From positions 124,001 through 188,000 of the forward strand of contig NZ_LWLB01000036.1 in NCBI RefSeq assembly GCF_001905145.1: a stretch of 64,000 bases of DNA, written 5' to 3'. Made by a program: the position numbers and the translations under genes. Positions 17,852 to 26,182 of this stretch are shown here, piece by piece (position 1 is the first letter of the stretch; every line of letters begins with the position of its first letter). The notes under the pieces were generated by a model. It was not told the DNA's origin. It saw only the letters and a program-made list of their open reading frames with translations, and did not search any database. This stretch comes from Nocardiopsis sp. TSRI0078 (GTDB lineage Bacteria > Actinomycetota > Actinomycetes > Streptosporangiales > Streptosporangiaceae).

Positions 17852-18906
17852 TGTTTCTCCTGTGGTCCGGCGACCTCGTCCCGTCCGGCCTCCCGGAGGA
17901 GGCCGTTGAGCGGGTCGAGGGCGTAGATGCCGTCCAGGTCGACCGGGTCGAGCAGGCCCACGGCCTGGGCGTGCTCGGCTCCGGCTGCCAGGGACGGGGC
18001 GATCGGGTCGACGGTGAAGGTCATGTTGCCGAAGGCCGAGGCGACGACCTCGGGTTCGGGCCTGCTGCCGGTCAGGTCGGCCAGGTGGGCGGCCGCGGCC
18101 TCGCGCGCGTCCTCGGGGTGGGCGTTGATCCAGTCGACGATGTCGATGTGGCCCCGCAGGAGGCGCTCGACCTCCTCTGGATGGGTGTCGAGGAAGGCGG
18201 CGTTGACGATGAGGTGTGTGGTGACGAAGTCGCCGCCGGTCCGGGGCCACTGCTCGGCCTCGTCGAGCAGCAGTTCGCCTCCGGCCTCCACGACCAGCCG
18301 GCTCAGGTGGGGTTCGGGGAGCCAGGCGCCGTCGACCTCGCCGAGCGCGAAGGCGTTCACGGTCTCGGCGTTGTTCTGGGGGATGACCGACAGGTCCCCG
18401 CCGCCCTCGGTGTCGACCTCCCAGCCCTGCTCCCGGGCGAACCAGCGCAGCGCCACGTCCTGCGTGTTGCCCAGCTGGGGCGTGGCGAGGGTGGCGCCGG
18501 ACAGGTCCTCGACGCCGTCGATGCCGGGGCGCACGACCAGGCCCGCGCCGCCCGAGGTGGATCCGGCGATGACGCGCAGCGCGGCGCCCCCGGACTGCGC
18601 CCAGCCGTTGACGGTCGGGCTGGGACCGACGAAGGCGGCGTCGACCTCGCCGGAGAAGACGGCGTTGATCGCGTCTGGACCCGCGTTGAAGGTCTGGGTG
18701 GAGAGGGGGGCCTCCTCGCCCAGGGCCTCCCGGAGGATGCCGTTCTCCACGCCCACCAGCGCCGGGGCGTGGGTGAGGTTGGGGAAGTACCCGAGGGTGA
18801 GCCCGCGGTCCTCGTCCCGGCCTCCCGCGATCCCGCACGCGGTGGTCACCGCGGCCAGGACCAGGGCCGCCGCGGTGGCGCGGAGCAGGGACGTACGCGG
18901 GGACAT
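17848..18906 (-). CDS. ABC transporter substrate-binding lipoprotein (aliphatic sulfonate type)
   Basis: A 352-residue lipoprotein precursor: hydrophobic signal followed by a lipobox with Cys at about residue 24 (ALVLAAVTTACG). The mature part looks like the SsuA/NMT1 fold, with LGYFPNLTHAPALVG at the start, typical of sulfonate, taurine or nitrate binding proteins. The ATG at 18906 has an AGAAGGAT ribosome site. It is the first gene of the transporter operon and lies 45 bases downstream of a palindromic operator resembling one in front of the metQ-like gene, which supports a sulfur role. Confidence 0.88.
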
Positions 18907-18951
18907 CGGGATCCTTCTGGTTTCGGGGCTGCCGGACCGACGCGTCAAACT

Positions 18952-18966
18952 CTACTTAATGAGTAG
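18952..18966. promoter_or_regulatory. Candidate sulfur-control operator, copy 1
   Basis: CTACT-TAATG-AGTAG: 5-base inverted arms with a 5-base A/T-rich centre, followed by GG on the right. It stands out in otherwise GC-rich DNA. A second copy of the same geometry is found upstream of the metQ-like gene at 20288-20302. Confidence 0.5.
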
Positions 18967-19187
18967 GTTTTGTGGAAGCAGGGCGCCCCACCCCTCTTTC
19001 CCCCGATGACCGGCCCAAACGAAAGGGGAGGGAGCCGAGATCGGCGCCGGCGGACCGGAAAAGCGCAGCTCAGGCGGCCGCGCGGAGGATGTCGGCCGGA
19101 ACACCGCATCCCGCCGGACCACGGCGCCTCCCCGGTGTGATGCGCGTCACCGGCACCGGTCCGGGCGCGGCGAGGGGGCCGACACAG

Positions 19188-19227
19188 CACGAGGGCGGCG
19201 GAGCAGAGAAGCTCCGCCGCCCTCGTG
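19188..19227 (-). terminator. Strong terminator after the metQ-like gene
   Basis: Perfect 17-base arms (CACGAGGGCGGCGGAGC from 19188, complement ending at 19227) around AGAGAA. It lies 58 bases beyond the metQ-like stop. The rest of 18967-19284 holds no recognisable gene. Confidence 0.75.
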
Positions 19228-19284
19228 GACGGACGGGACACGCGGCGGGCCGGCGCCCCGGGAAGGGCGGGCCGGCCCGCGGAA

Positions 19285-20175
19285 TCACTCCTGGCCCTGG
19301 CCCTCGCCCTCGGCACCGGTCTCGACGATGTTCCCCTCGCCGTCGACCGCCAGGACGACGCCCTTCCAGGACTCCTGGACGTACTCCAGGACACGCTCGT
19401 CGTGCAGCAGCTCGGTCAGCAGCTGGACGCGCTCGTCGTCGGCGTTCTCCGCCAGGGTGACCAGGCCGTTGGCGTAGGCCTCGACGTAGTCCTCGCCCTC
19501 GGGCTCCCAGGCCAGGACGTTGGACTCCTCGGGCAGGTTCGTCTCGATGGCGTAGTTGCCGTTGACGACCGCGGCGTCCACGTCGGAGATCGAGCGGGGC
19601 AGCTGCGCGGCCTCCAGCGGGGTGACGGTGATGTCGCGCGGGTTGTCGGTGATGTCCTTCTCGGTGGCGGAGTCGCCGGCCTCCGGGTCGATGGTCACCA
19701 GGCCCTGGTCCTCCAGGATGCCCAGGGCGCGGGCGAGGTTGGCCGGGTCGTTGGGAACCGCGATCTCGGCGCCCTCGGGCAGGTCCCCGACGCTCTCGAC
19801 GCTCTCGGAGTACAGGCCCAGCCGCTCGATGTGGACGTCGGTGACGTAGGTGAGCTCGGCGTCCGGCCCGTTGGCCGTCCACTCGTCGAGGAAGGAGCGG
19901 TGCTGGAAGTAGTTGGCGTCCAGCTCGCCCTCGACCAGTGCGGTGTTGGGGATGTTGTAGTCGGAGATCTCCTCGATCTCCAGCTCCAGGCCCGCCTCCT
20001 CGGCGAGGTTCTCGTCGATGAAGGAGAGGATGTCACCGTGGGGTACGGGGCTGACGCCCACCCGCAGCACGTTCCCCTCGCCACTGGAGTCGGCGGCCTG
20101 CTCGCTGGGCGCGCCGCAGGCGGAGAGCGCCAGGACGAGGGTGGCTGCTCCGAGGGCGGCCGGGGTCGTGCGCAT
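19285..20175 (-). CDS. metQ: MetQ-like methionine-binding lipoprotein (orphan)
   Basis: A 296-residue lipoprotein of the NlpA/MetQ family, which binds methionine for the MetNI ABC importer. Lipobox LVLALSACG gives Cys20. The mature part contains LRVGVSPVPHGDIL, the typical ISDYNIPNTALVEGELDANYFQH-type region and AIPNDPANLARAL-like VPNDPANLARAL, all family hallmarks. The ATG at 20175 has an AAGGAGCG ribosome site. No metN or metI gene is adjacent, so the partner transporter must be encoded elsewhere. Likely sulfur/methionine regulated through the upstream operator. Confidence 0.9.
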   Translation of the reverse strand: MRTTPAALGAATLVLALSACGAPSEQAADSSGEGNVLRVGVSPVPHGDILSFIDENLAEEAGLELEIEEISDYNIPNTALVEGELDANYFQHRSFLDEWTANGPDAELTYVTDVHIERLGLYSESVESVGDLPEGAEIAVPNDPANLARALGILEDQGLVTIDPEAGDSATEKDITDNPRDITVTPLEAAQLPRSISDVDAAVVNGNYAIETNLPEESNVLAWEPEGEDYVEAYANGLVTLAENADDERVQLLTELLHDERVLEYVQESWKGVVLAVDGEGNIVETGAEGEGQGQE

Positions 20176-20287
20176 GGTGCGCTCCTTCGTGATCGTCGAA
20201 TGGAGGATCGCGGCGGCCGGCGTCCGATGACCGGCGACCGCGGCTCGCGTTCCCTGTGGGGCATCGCCGAGCTGGTCAGAGCCTATC

Positions 20288-20302
20288 CGACCTGTTTGGT
20301 AG
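20288..20302. promoter_or_regulatory. Candidate sulfur-control operator, copy 2
   Basis: CGACC-TGTTT-GGTAG, same arm length, spacer length and trailing G as copy 1 at 18952-18966; one arm base deviates from perfect symmetry. It is about 113 bases upstream of the metQ-like start codon. Confidence 0.45.
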
Positions 20303-20435
20303 GAATTGTCGCTCCGCCTCCTCCGGAGCACGTGGGATCGGACACACGCTCCGGCCCTCGCACGGGAGGCCTTCCAGGGCCGGGTGCCCCGGCCTGGGCG
20401 CCCGGCCCCGCGCACCGGGGGCGGGCGTATCCTCT

Positions 20436-20448
20436 GTGAGCGCTTTCC
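20436..20448. promoter_or_regulatory. LacI-like operator core upstream of xylB
   Basis: GTGAGCGCTTTCC contains an AGCGCT palindrome with one extended arm; on the minus strand it reads GGAAAGCGCT, identical to part of operator 2 of the pectin operon. Weak on its own. Confidence 0.35.
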
Positions 20449-20513
20449 AGCCCCGCCTTCCATCCCCTAGGTTGTGAAGGTTGCCACCCCATCTGCCTTC
20501 ACGGAGCGAAACG

Positions 20514-21899
20514 ATGCCCCTGGTCGCCGGAGTCGACAGCTCGACCCAGTCCTGCAAGATCGTGGTCTGCGACGCCGACAGCGGCTCGGTCGTGCGCGAG
20601 GCGCGCGCCCCCCACCCCGACGGGACCGAGGTCCACCCCGACGCGTGGTGGTCCGCCCTGAGCGAGGCCTCCTCCGGCCTGCTCGACGACGTGGCCGCCA
20701 TCGCCGTCGCCGGACAGCAGCACGGCATGGTCGCCGTCGACGAGCTCGGCGCGGTGGTGCGCCCCGCGCTGCTGTGGAACGACACCCGCTCGGCCGGGGC
20801 GGCCAAGGACCTGGTGGACGAGCTGGGCGGCCCCGCGGAGTGGGCCGGGGCCGTGGACAACGTGCCCAACAACAGCCTGACCGTCAGCAAGCTGCGCTGG
20901 CTGGCGCGGAGCGAACCGGACAACGCCGCGCGCACGACGGGCGTGATGCTCCCCCACGACTGGCTCACCTGGCGGCTGACCGGCGCGGAGGCCGAGCCCA
21001 CCACGGACCGGGGCGACGCCTCGGGCACCGGCTACTGGTCGGCGACCGAGAACGCCTACCGGCCCGACCTGCTGGCGCGGGCCTTCGGGCGCGAGCTCCG
21101 GGTGCCGCGGGTGGCCGAGCCCGCCGAGGCGGTGGGCCGCACGCCCTCGGGCGCGCTGGTCGCCCCCGGAACCGGAGACAACATGGGCGCGGCCCTGGGC
21201 CTGGGGCTGCGCCCGGGCGACGCGGTGGTCTCCCTGGGCACCAGCGGGACCGTGTTCGCCGTCAGCGAGACCCCCACGCAGGACGCCAGCGGTACCATCT
21301 GCGGGTTCGCCGACGCGACCGGCCGGTACCTGCCGCTGGTGTGCACCCTGAACGCGGCACGGGTGCTCAGCGCCACAGCCGCGATGCTGGGCGTGGACCT
21401 GGCGGGGCTGGACGAGCTGGCGCTCGCCGCCGAGCCCGGTGCCGAGGGGGTCGTGCTGCTGCCCTACCTGGACGGCGAGCGCACCCCGGTGCTGCCCGAC
21501 GCCGCGGGCTCCCTGCACGGTCTGCGCCGCTCCAACATGCGCCCGGAGAACATCGCGCGCGCGGCGGTGGAGGGGATGCTGTGCGGCCTGGCCGACGGGC
21601 TGGCCGCGATGACCGGCACCGGCATCCCGGTCCGCCGGGTCATGCTCGTGGGCGGGGCCGCGCGGTCGGCCGCCGTGCGCGCGGTCGCGCCGACCGTCCT
21701 GGGCGCCCGGGTGGTCGTGCCACAGCCCGCCGAGTACGTCGCGCTCGGCGCCGCCAGGCAGGCGGCGTGGGCGCTGGCGGGGACCGCCGAGCCGCCGGCC
21801 TGGGACGCGGGCGTGCGGGAGGCCGCCGCCGACCCCGTGGACCTGCCGCACGTGCGTGAGCACTACGCCGCCGCGCGCCGGTCCGCACACGGCGTGTAG
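20514..21899 (+). CDS. xylB: Xylulokinase (FGGY family)
   Basis: A 461-residue cytosolic kinase that phosphorylates D-xylulose with ATP for entry into the pentose phosphate pathway. The FGGY fold is shown by the N-terminal VAGVDSSTQSCK phosphate-1 loop, VAGQQHGMV (substrate loop of xylulokinases), LWNDTRS, and the C-terminal nucleotide-binding VMLVGGAARSAAVRA. Length fits XylB (about 480). No xylose isomerase or transporter gene is adjacent. The ATG at 20514 is preferred to upstream in-frame starts because the conserved sequence begins immediately after it. Confidence 0.9.
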   Translation: MPLVAGVDSSTQSCKIVVCDADSGSVVREARAPHPDGTEVHPDAWWSALSEASSGLLDDVAAIAVAGQQHGMVAVDELGAVVRPALLWNDTRSAGAAKDLVDELGGPAEWAGAVDNVPNNSLTVSKLRWLARSEPDNAARTTGVMLPHDWLTWRLTGAEAEPTTDRGDASGTGYWSATENAYRPDLLARAFGRELRVPRVAEPAEAVGRTPSGALVAPGTGDNMGAALGLGLRPGDAVVSLGTSGTVFAVSETPTQDASGTICGFADATGRYLPLVCTLNAARVLSATAAMLGVDLAGLDELALAAEPGAEGVVLLPYLDGERTPVLPDAAGSLHGLRRSNMRPENIARAAVEGMLCGLADGLAAMTGTGIPVRRVMLVGGAARSAAVRAVAPTVLGARVVVPQPAEYVALGAARQAAWALAGTAEPPAWDAGVREAAADPVDLPHVREHYAAARRSAHGV

Positions 21900-22033
21900 G
21901 ACCCGGCGGGAGTACGCGGCCGACGGACCGCCGCGCACCCCCGCCGCGGCCGTGGCCACGGCGTCGACCGGGAGGCCACGGATCATTCACCGTGCAGAAA
22001 CACCGAGTCCTTATGGTGCGTTGGGTTCCTTCC

Positions 22034-22039
22034 TAGAAT
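22034..22039 (+). promoter_or_regulatory. Candidate -10 element of the LAL regulator gene
   Basis: TAGAAT matches the actinomycete vegetative -10 consensus TAGRRT; a poor -35 (TTATGG, 22011-22016) lies 17 bases upstream. An AGGAG ribosome site (22061-22065) follows. Confidence 0.4.
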
Positions 22040-22068
22040 CAGGACGTCCAAGAGCGAACGAGGAGCCG

Positions 22069-24834
22069 ATGCATCTTGTCCAGCGTGAGCACGAACGCGC
22101 CCTCATCCGGAGTCTCTACGCCGAGTGCGTGAGGGGCAGGGGCCAGATCGTCCGCATCACGGGGCCCACGGCCTCCGGCAAGTCAGCGCTGTTGGACGAC
22201 TTCGTGGGCCACGTGACGGCCTCGGGCGGCACGCACATCCCCGTCAGCGGGGTACGCGGCGAGCAGGACCTGCCGCTCGGCCTCCTCAATCAGATCATGG
22301 TCGCGGTCGGGCTGTCCCCCGCCGTTCCCGAGGCGAGGCGGACCTCGGAGTCCCTCCAGGACGGTCTGCCCCCCTGGCTGGTCCCCAGGTTGGAGGAGTT
22401 GTGCCGGGAACTGAGGCTCACTGCCTCGGACGCGCCCCTCACCGTGCACGTCGACGACGCCCATCTGGCCGACGTCCCCTCCGTCCGCTGCCTGTTGTAC
22501 GTCCTGCGGCGCCTGCGCCGGGTGCCTCTCATGGCGGTCATCACCGAGCGGTCGCCCTCACGCGAGGGCGTCGCCGAGCACCTCGCCGAACTGGCGCTGC
22601 TTCCGCAGAGCACCCGGATCCGGCTCGCGCCGCTGGTCACCGCGGATGTGCGGGAGCTCCTGTCCGGATACTTCACCGAAGTGGGTGACGAGGCCGTGGC
22701 CGACCTGGTGCGGATCACCGGAGGCGTGCCCGGCCTGGTGAGGGCCGTACTGGAGGACCACCTCGGTACCGCACGGCGCACGCCCCGGTACGGCGCCCCG
22801 ACCAGGTTCCGGCCGGATGAGTCCTACCGTGTCGCCTTCATCGAGTACCTGCGCCGCCACGGGCCCTCGGCGACGGAGCTGGCCAAGGTCCTCGCGGTCA
22901 TGGGTGAGACGGAGGCGCGTGGCGAGCCGCTCCCCCGCGTCCTGACCCGCTGGCGGAAGGCGGAGGACACGCTGCACCGGCTCCGAACGGCGGGGCTCCT
23001 GGGCTCGGACGGCTTCCGCCACCCCGAGGCGCAGGCCGCCGTGCTGGACCTGATGGGGCCCGACGAGCGGGCCGGGACACACCTGTGGTGCGCTCGGCTG
23101 CTGTACGAGAACGGCGCGCCGGCCGCCCGCGTGGCGCGCCACCTGCGTGCCGCCGACCGCGTGAGCGACCCGTGGGCGGTCCCGCTCCTGTGCGCGGCCG
23201 CCGAACAGGCCATGACGGGCGGGGACATCGCGTTCGCGATCGACTGCCTCAGCTCCGCCTCGGCGTTTTGCACCGACGAGGAGACCAAGCCCAGGATCGC
23301 GGTGGCGCTGGCCGCGACGCTGTGGCGGGTGGACCCCGAGGCCTCGACCCGTCACCTGTTGCGGCTCACCGGCGACGCCCTCGCCGGCCGGCTCCCCGCG
23401 TGCGAGCTGTACGCGCTGCTGCGCGGACTGCTGTGGGCGGGGCACCGCGTGGAGGCGGAGAGGGTACTGCGCGGCCTGCCGGAGTCCGTGCGCGGTGACT
23501 CCGCTCCGGACGCCTCGGTCGAGGCGCGCATCACCCGGGCGGTGTGCGCGACCACCCACCCGGAGGTGGCCGCCCTCGTCCCCGAGCCCCGGAGGGCCGG
23601 GGAAACACACGACGCCCCGAGCATCGCCACACCGATACTGCGGCTCAGCGGAGCCGAGTCGCTGACCACCGCCCTGGCTGGGACGGACGACCGCTGTGCG
23701 ACGGACAGGGCGGAGGAGGTCCTGACCAACGCCGGGCTCGGCGAGCACATGGTGGAGGCGGTGTCCGCGGCGCTCTCCGCGCTGGTCTACACCGACCGGC
23801 TCGACCAGGCCGTGTACTGGAGCGAGTCGCTCATCGACATGCCGGACCGGTCCCCACTCTGGCTCGGCCAGGCCCACATGCTGCGTGCCCACGTCGCGCT
23901 GCGGACCGGTGACCTGGGCGTCGCCCGGCACCATGCGAAGGCCGCCCTGTCGACACTGTCCATGCCGGGTTGGGGCGTGGTGGCCGGCCTGCCGCTGGGC
24001 GACCTGCTCCTGGTCGCCGAGGCCACCGGTGACCGGCGGGAGGCGGCCCGTGTCCTGGCCGAGCCCGTGACCGCGGAGGTCTTCCGTTCCCGTTACGGCC
24101 TGCACTACTTGTACGCGCGCGGCCAGCACCACCTCAACGAGGGGCGGGCCCAGTGCGCTCTGGCCGACTTCTCCGTCTGCGGAGAGCTGATGACGAGGTG
24201 GGAGATGGACACCCCGTCCCTGGTGCCGTGGCGGGGTGGTACTGCCCGGGCCCACCTGCGGCTCGGGGAGCTCGGGGCGGCCCGGAGGCTGGTGGTGGAG
24301 CAGGAGGCGCTGGCCGCCCACGGCCGCCCGCGCACGCGGGGCGTCGTCCTTCGGGACCTGGCCGCCGTCCTGCCGCCCGAAGAGCGGGTACCGGTGCTGG
24401 AGGAGGCGGTCCACCTGCTGGACCGCGCCCCCGACGCGCTGGAGGCGTCGCGAGCGCGCCTGGACCTGGCCGACACGCGCGAGGTCCTGAACGACGGTGC
24501 GGAGGCCGTGTGCCTGCGTGAGAGGGCGCGTCGCTCCCTGGCCGAGCACAGCGTGCCGATGACCGGAGAACGCGGCGTGCCGGGCCCCGTCCCCGCTCCG
24601 GAACCGGGTACCCGACTCGGACCGCGACCGGACGCGCCCGAGCTGACCAGGGCGGAGTCCCGGGTGGCGGTGCTCGCCGCCAAGGGGCTGACGAACCGGC
24701 AGATCTCGTCCAGCCTGCACATCACGGTCAGCACCGTGGAGCAGCACCTGACCCGGATCTACCGCAAGTTCGACATCACCGAGCGGCAGCGGATCGCGGA
24801 CGTCCTCCCCCGGGACCGCGACATGGTGCGCTGA
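22069..24834 (+). CDS. LAL-type LuxR regulator, likely cluster-situated activator
   Basis: A 921-residue large ATP-binding LuxR (LAL/MalT-like) protein. N-terminal AAA ATPase: Walker A GPTASGKS at residues 32-39 and Walker B-like LTVHVDDAH about 90 residues later. The centre (about 300-820) is alpha-helical, repeat-like. The C-terminal 65 residues are a LuxR helix-turn-helix: LTRAESRVAVLAAKGLTNRQ and VSTVEQHLTRIYRKF. LALs commonly activate macrolide, polyether and other polyketide clusters. It is convergent with the polyketide operon end (SRPBCC gene), so it is probably the pathway regulator; its own binding site is not identified. Confidence 0.88.
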   Translation: MHLVQREHERALIRSLYAECVRGRGQIVRITGPTASGKSALLDDFVGHVTASGGTHIPVSGVRGEQDLPLGLLNQIMVAVGLSPAVPEARRTSESLQDGLPPWLVPRLEELCRELRLTASDAPLTVHVDDAHLADVPSVRCLLYVLRRLRRVPLMAVITERSPSREGVAEHLAELALLPQSTRIRLAPLVTADVRELLSGYFTEVGDEAVADLVRITGGVPGLVRAVLEDHLGTARRTPRYGAPTRFRPDESYRVAFIEYLRRHGPSATELAKVLAVMGETEARGEPLPRVLTRWRKAEDTLHRLRTAGLLGSDGFRHPEAQAAVLDLMGPDERAGTHLWCARLLYENGAPAARVARHLRAADRVSDPWAVPLLCAAAEQAMTGGDIAFAIDCLSSASAFCTDEETKPRIAVALAATLWRVDPEASTRHLLRLTGDALAGRLPACELYALLRGLLWAGHRVEAERVLRGLPESVRGDSAPDASVEARITRAVCATTHPEVAALVPEPRRAGETHDAPSIATPILRLSGAESLTTALAGTDDRCATDRAEEVLTNAGLGEHMVEAVSAALSALVYTDRLDQAVYWSESLIDMPDRSPLWLGQAHMLRAHVALRTGDLGVARHHAKAALSTLSMPGWGVVAGLPLGDLLLVAEATGDRREAARVLAEPVTAEVFRSRYGLHYLYARGQHHLNEGRAQCALADFSVCGELMTRWEMDTPSLVPWRGGTARAHLRLGELGAARRLVVEQEALAAHGRPRTRGVVLRDLAAVLPPEERVPVLEEAVHLLDRAPDALEASRARLDLADTREVLNDGAEAVCLRERARRSLAEHSVPMTGERGVPGPVPAPEPGTRLGPRPDAPELTRAESRVAVLAAKGLTNRQISSSLHITVSTVEQHLTRIYRKFDITERQRIADVLPRDRDMVR

Positions 24835-24856
24835 ACCGTTTCCCGGCGGGACGCCG

Positions 24857-24894
24857 CCGTACCCCGCGCGGCGGCGGGCCCCGCGCGGGTACGG
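24857..24894. terminator. Bidirectional terminator between regulator and cluster
   Basis: CCGTACCCCGCGCG (24857-24870) pairs, with a one-base bulge, to CGCGCGGGTACGG (ending 24894) around a GC-rich loop. It separates convergent genes. Confidence 0.55.
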
Positions 24895-24915
24895 GCCGGT
24901 CGTTGCGGGTGCGCG

Positions 24916-25359
24916 TCAGTCGTTCGCGGCGGCGCGGGACTCCACCAACTCCTTCAGCGCGCGGTTCATGTCGTGGAAGCCCTGCTCGGTGCGCTTCAGG
25001 GTGCCCTTGACCAGGGGAACCAGGAGCCCGGTGAAGGTCTCCTTGTGGACCAGGGCGGTCCCCTCGTCAGAGGGTTCGAGGCGGAACTCGTGTACGGCGC
25101 GGGCCAGCCATGCGGCCCCGACGGTTCCCTCCCAGCACAGCGTGCGGCCGGGGACGACCTCGGTGATCACCGGGTTGTGGCTGCTCTTGCCCCCGTCGGG
25201 CAGGACCATCCGGAACGAGATGCGCTCACCCACGGCGGCCCTTCCCCGGACCTCGACGATGAGGGGGTTCCACTCCCGGAAGCGTGGCAGGTCCGACAGG
25301 GCCTCCCACACCTGCTCGGGTGTGGCGTCGATGGTCTGGCGGGTCTCTATGACGTGCAT
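24916..25359 (-). CDS. SRPBCC (START-like) family protein
   Basis: A 147-residue protein of the SRPBCC fold: HVIETRQTIDATPEQVWEALSDLPRFREWNPLI at the start is the typical strand-helix-Trp/Asn pattern, followed by a curved beta sheet. These proteins bind hydrophobic ligands in a deep pocket; members in polyketide clusters act as cyclases or aromatases. The GGAGGAAG ribosome site fixes the ATG at 25359. It lies 52 bases downstream of the thioesterase gene on the same strand, so it is probably the last gene of the cluster operon. A role with the tetronate product is inferred from location only. Confidence 0.8.
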   Translation of the reverse strand: MHVIETRQTIDATPEQVWEALSDLPRFREWNPLIVEVRGRAAVGERISFRMVLPDGGKSSHNPVITEVVPGRTLCWEGTVGAAWLARAVHEFRLEPSDEGTALVHKETFTGLLVPLVKGTLKRTEQGFHDMNRALKELVESRAAAND

Positions 25360-25411
25360 CGGTGCTTCCTCCGTTGGTGCGGCTCCGCGCGGTACGCGGC
25401 CGGACGCGGTT

Positions 25412-26182
25412 TCAGGCCCGGCCGACGGACTCCAGGGCGGCGGCTCGGATATCGGTGACCAGTGCGCGGGCCAGACGGTCCGGCCCGTGGTCGACGAAGT
25501 AGAAGTGCCCTCCCGGCAGGGTGCGCCGTGTGAAGCCGGCGCTGGTCTCGTCACGCCAGGCGGCCACGGCCTCGGGTGGCGCCCACGGGTCGGTGTCACC
25601 CACGTAGGCCGTCACCGGGCAGGTCAGGGGCGCGCGGCCGGGATCCGGGCGGTAGGCGCCGACCGCGCCCAGGTCGGCGCGGACCAGCCGCAGGAAGCGC
25701 TGGCGGAACTCGGGGACCTCGGCGACACGGTCCGGCATCCCCCCGCCCACGGAGTTCAGGGAGGCGAGCAGGGCGGCGTCGTCGAGCTCGTGGAGGCCCC
25801 GGGCCTCGCGGGCCCGGAGGCCGGGCGCGGTCCGGCCGGAGACGCCCAGCCACAGGGGCGGGCGGCCCCGTGCGGTGAGGGCCCGCGCCGCCTCGAAGGC
25901 GACGACCGCGCCGAGGCTGTGTCCGAACAGGGCGAACGGCCCGCCGGGCTCCCCCTCCAGCTCGGCGACCGCCCGCCCGACCATCCGCGGTATGTCGCCC
26001 AGCGGGTCCTCGGAGCGGCGGCGGCCGTGGCCGGGCAGGTCGTACAGGACCGGCTCCCAGTCCTCTGGCAGTTCGCGTGCGAGGGGGAAGAAGCTGGCCG
26101 CCGACCCTCCGGCGTGGTGGAACACGAACAGGCGCAGGACGGCGTCCCGCGGTTCGCGGGGGCGTGTGAAGGGAGTCGTCAC
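25412..26182 (-). CDS. Type II thioesterase of the polyketide cluster
   Basis: A 256-residue alpha/beta hydrolase of the GrsT/type II thioesterase family, which clears mis-primed acyl groups from carrier proteins. It shows LFVFHHAGGSA (oxyanion region), the nucleophile elbow FGHSLG with Ser89, and a late GGHFYF with the catalytic His. The GTG at 26182 overlaps the KS-ACP gene stop by 4 bases (GTGA). It is a stand-alone editing enzyme; the synthase itself has no integrated thioesterase, as expected if the chain is released by tetronate closure. Confidence 0.93.
   Translation of the reverse strand: MTTPFTRPREPRDAVLRLFVFHHAGGSAASFFPLARELPEDWEPVLYDLPGHGRRRSEDPLGDIPRMVGRAVAELEGEPGGPFALFGHSLGAVVAFEAARALTARGRPPLWLGVSGRTAPGLRAREARGLHELDDAALLASLNSVGGGMPDRVAEVPEFRQRFLRLVRADLGAVGAYRPDPGRAPLTCPVTAYVGDTDPWAPPEAVAAWRDETSAGFTRRTLPGGHFYFVDHGPDRLARALVTDIRAAALESVGRA

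Larger units (their letters stand above)
20176..20513. other. Intergenic region between metQ-like gene and xylB
   Basis: 338 bases without a gene. It holds the sulfur-type operator copy 2 (20288-20302) and a LacI-like core near 20436-20448 before xylB. A weak ribosome site (ACGGAG, 20500-20505) precedes the xylB ATG. Confidence 0.4.
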
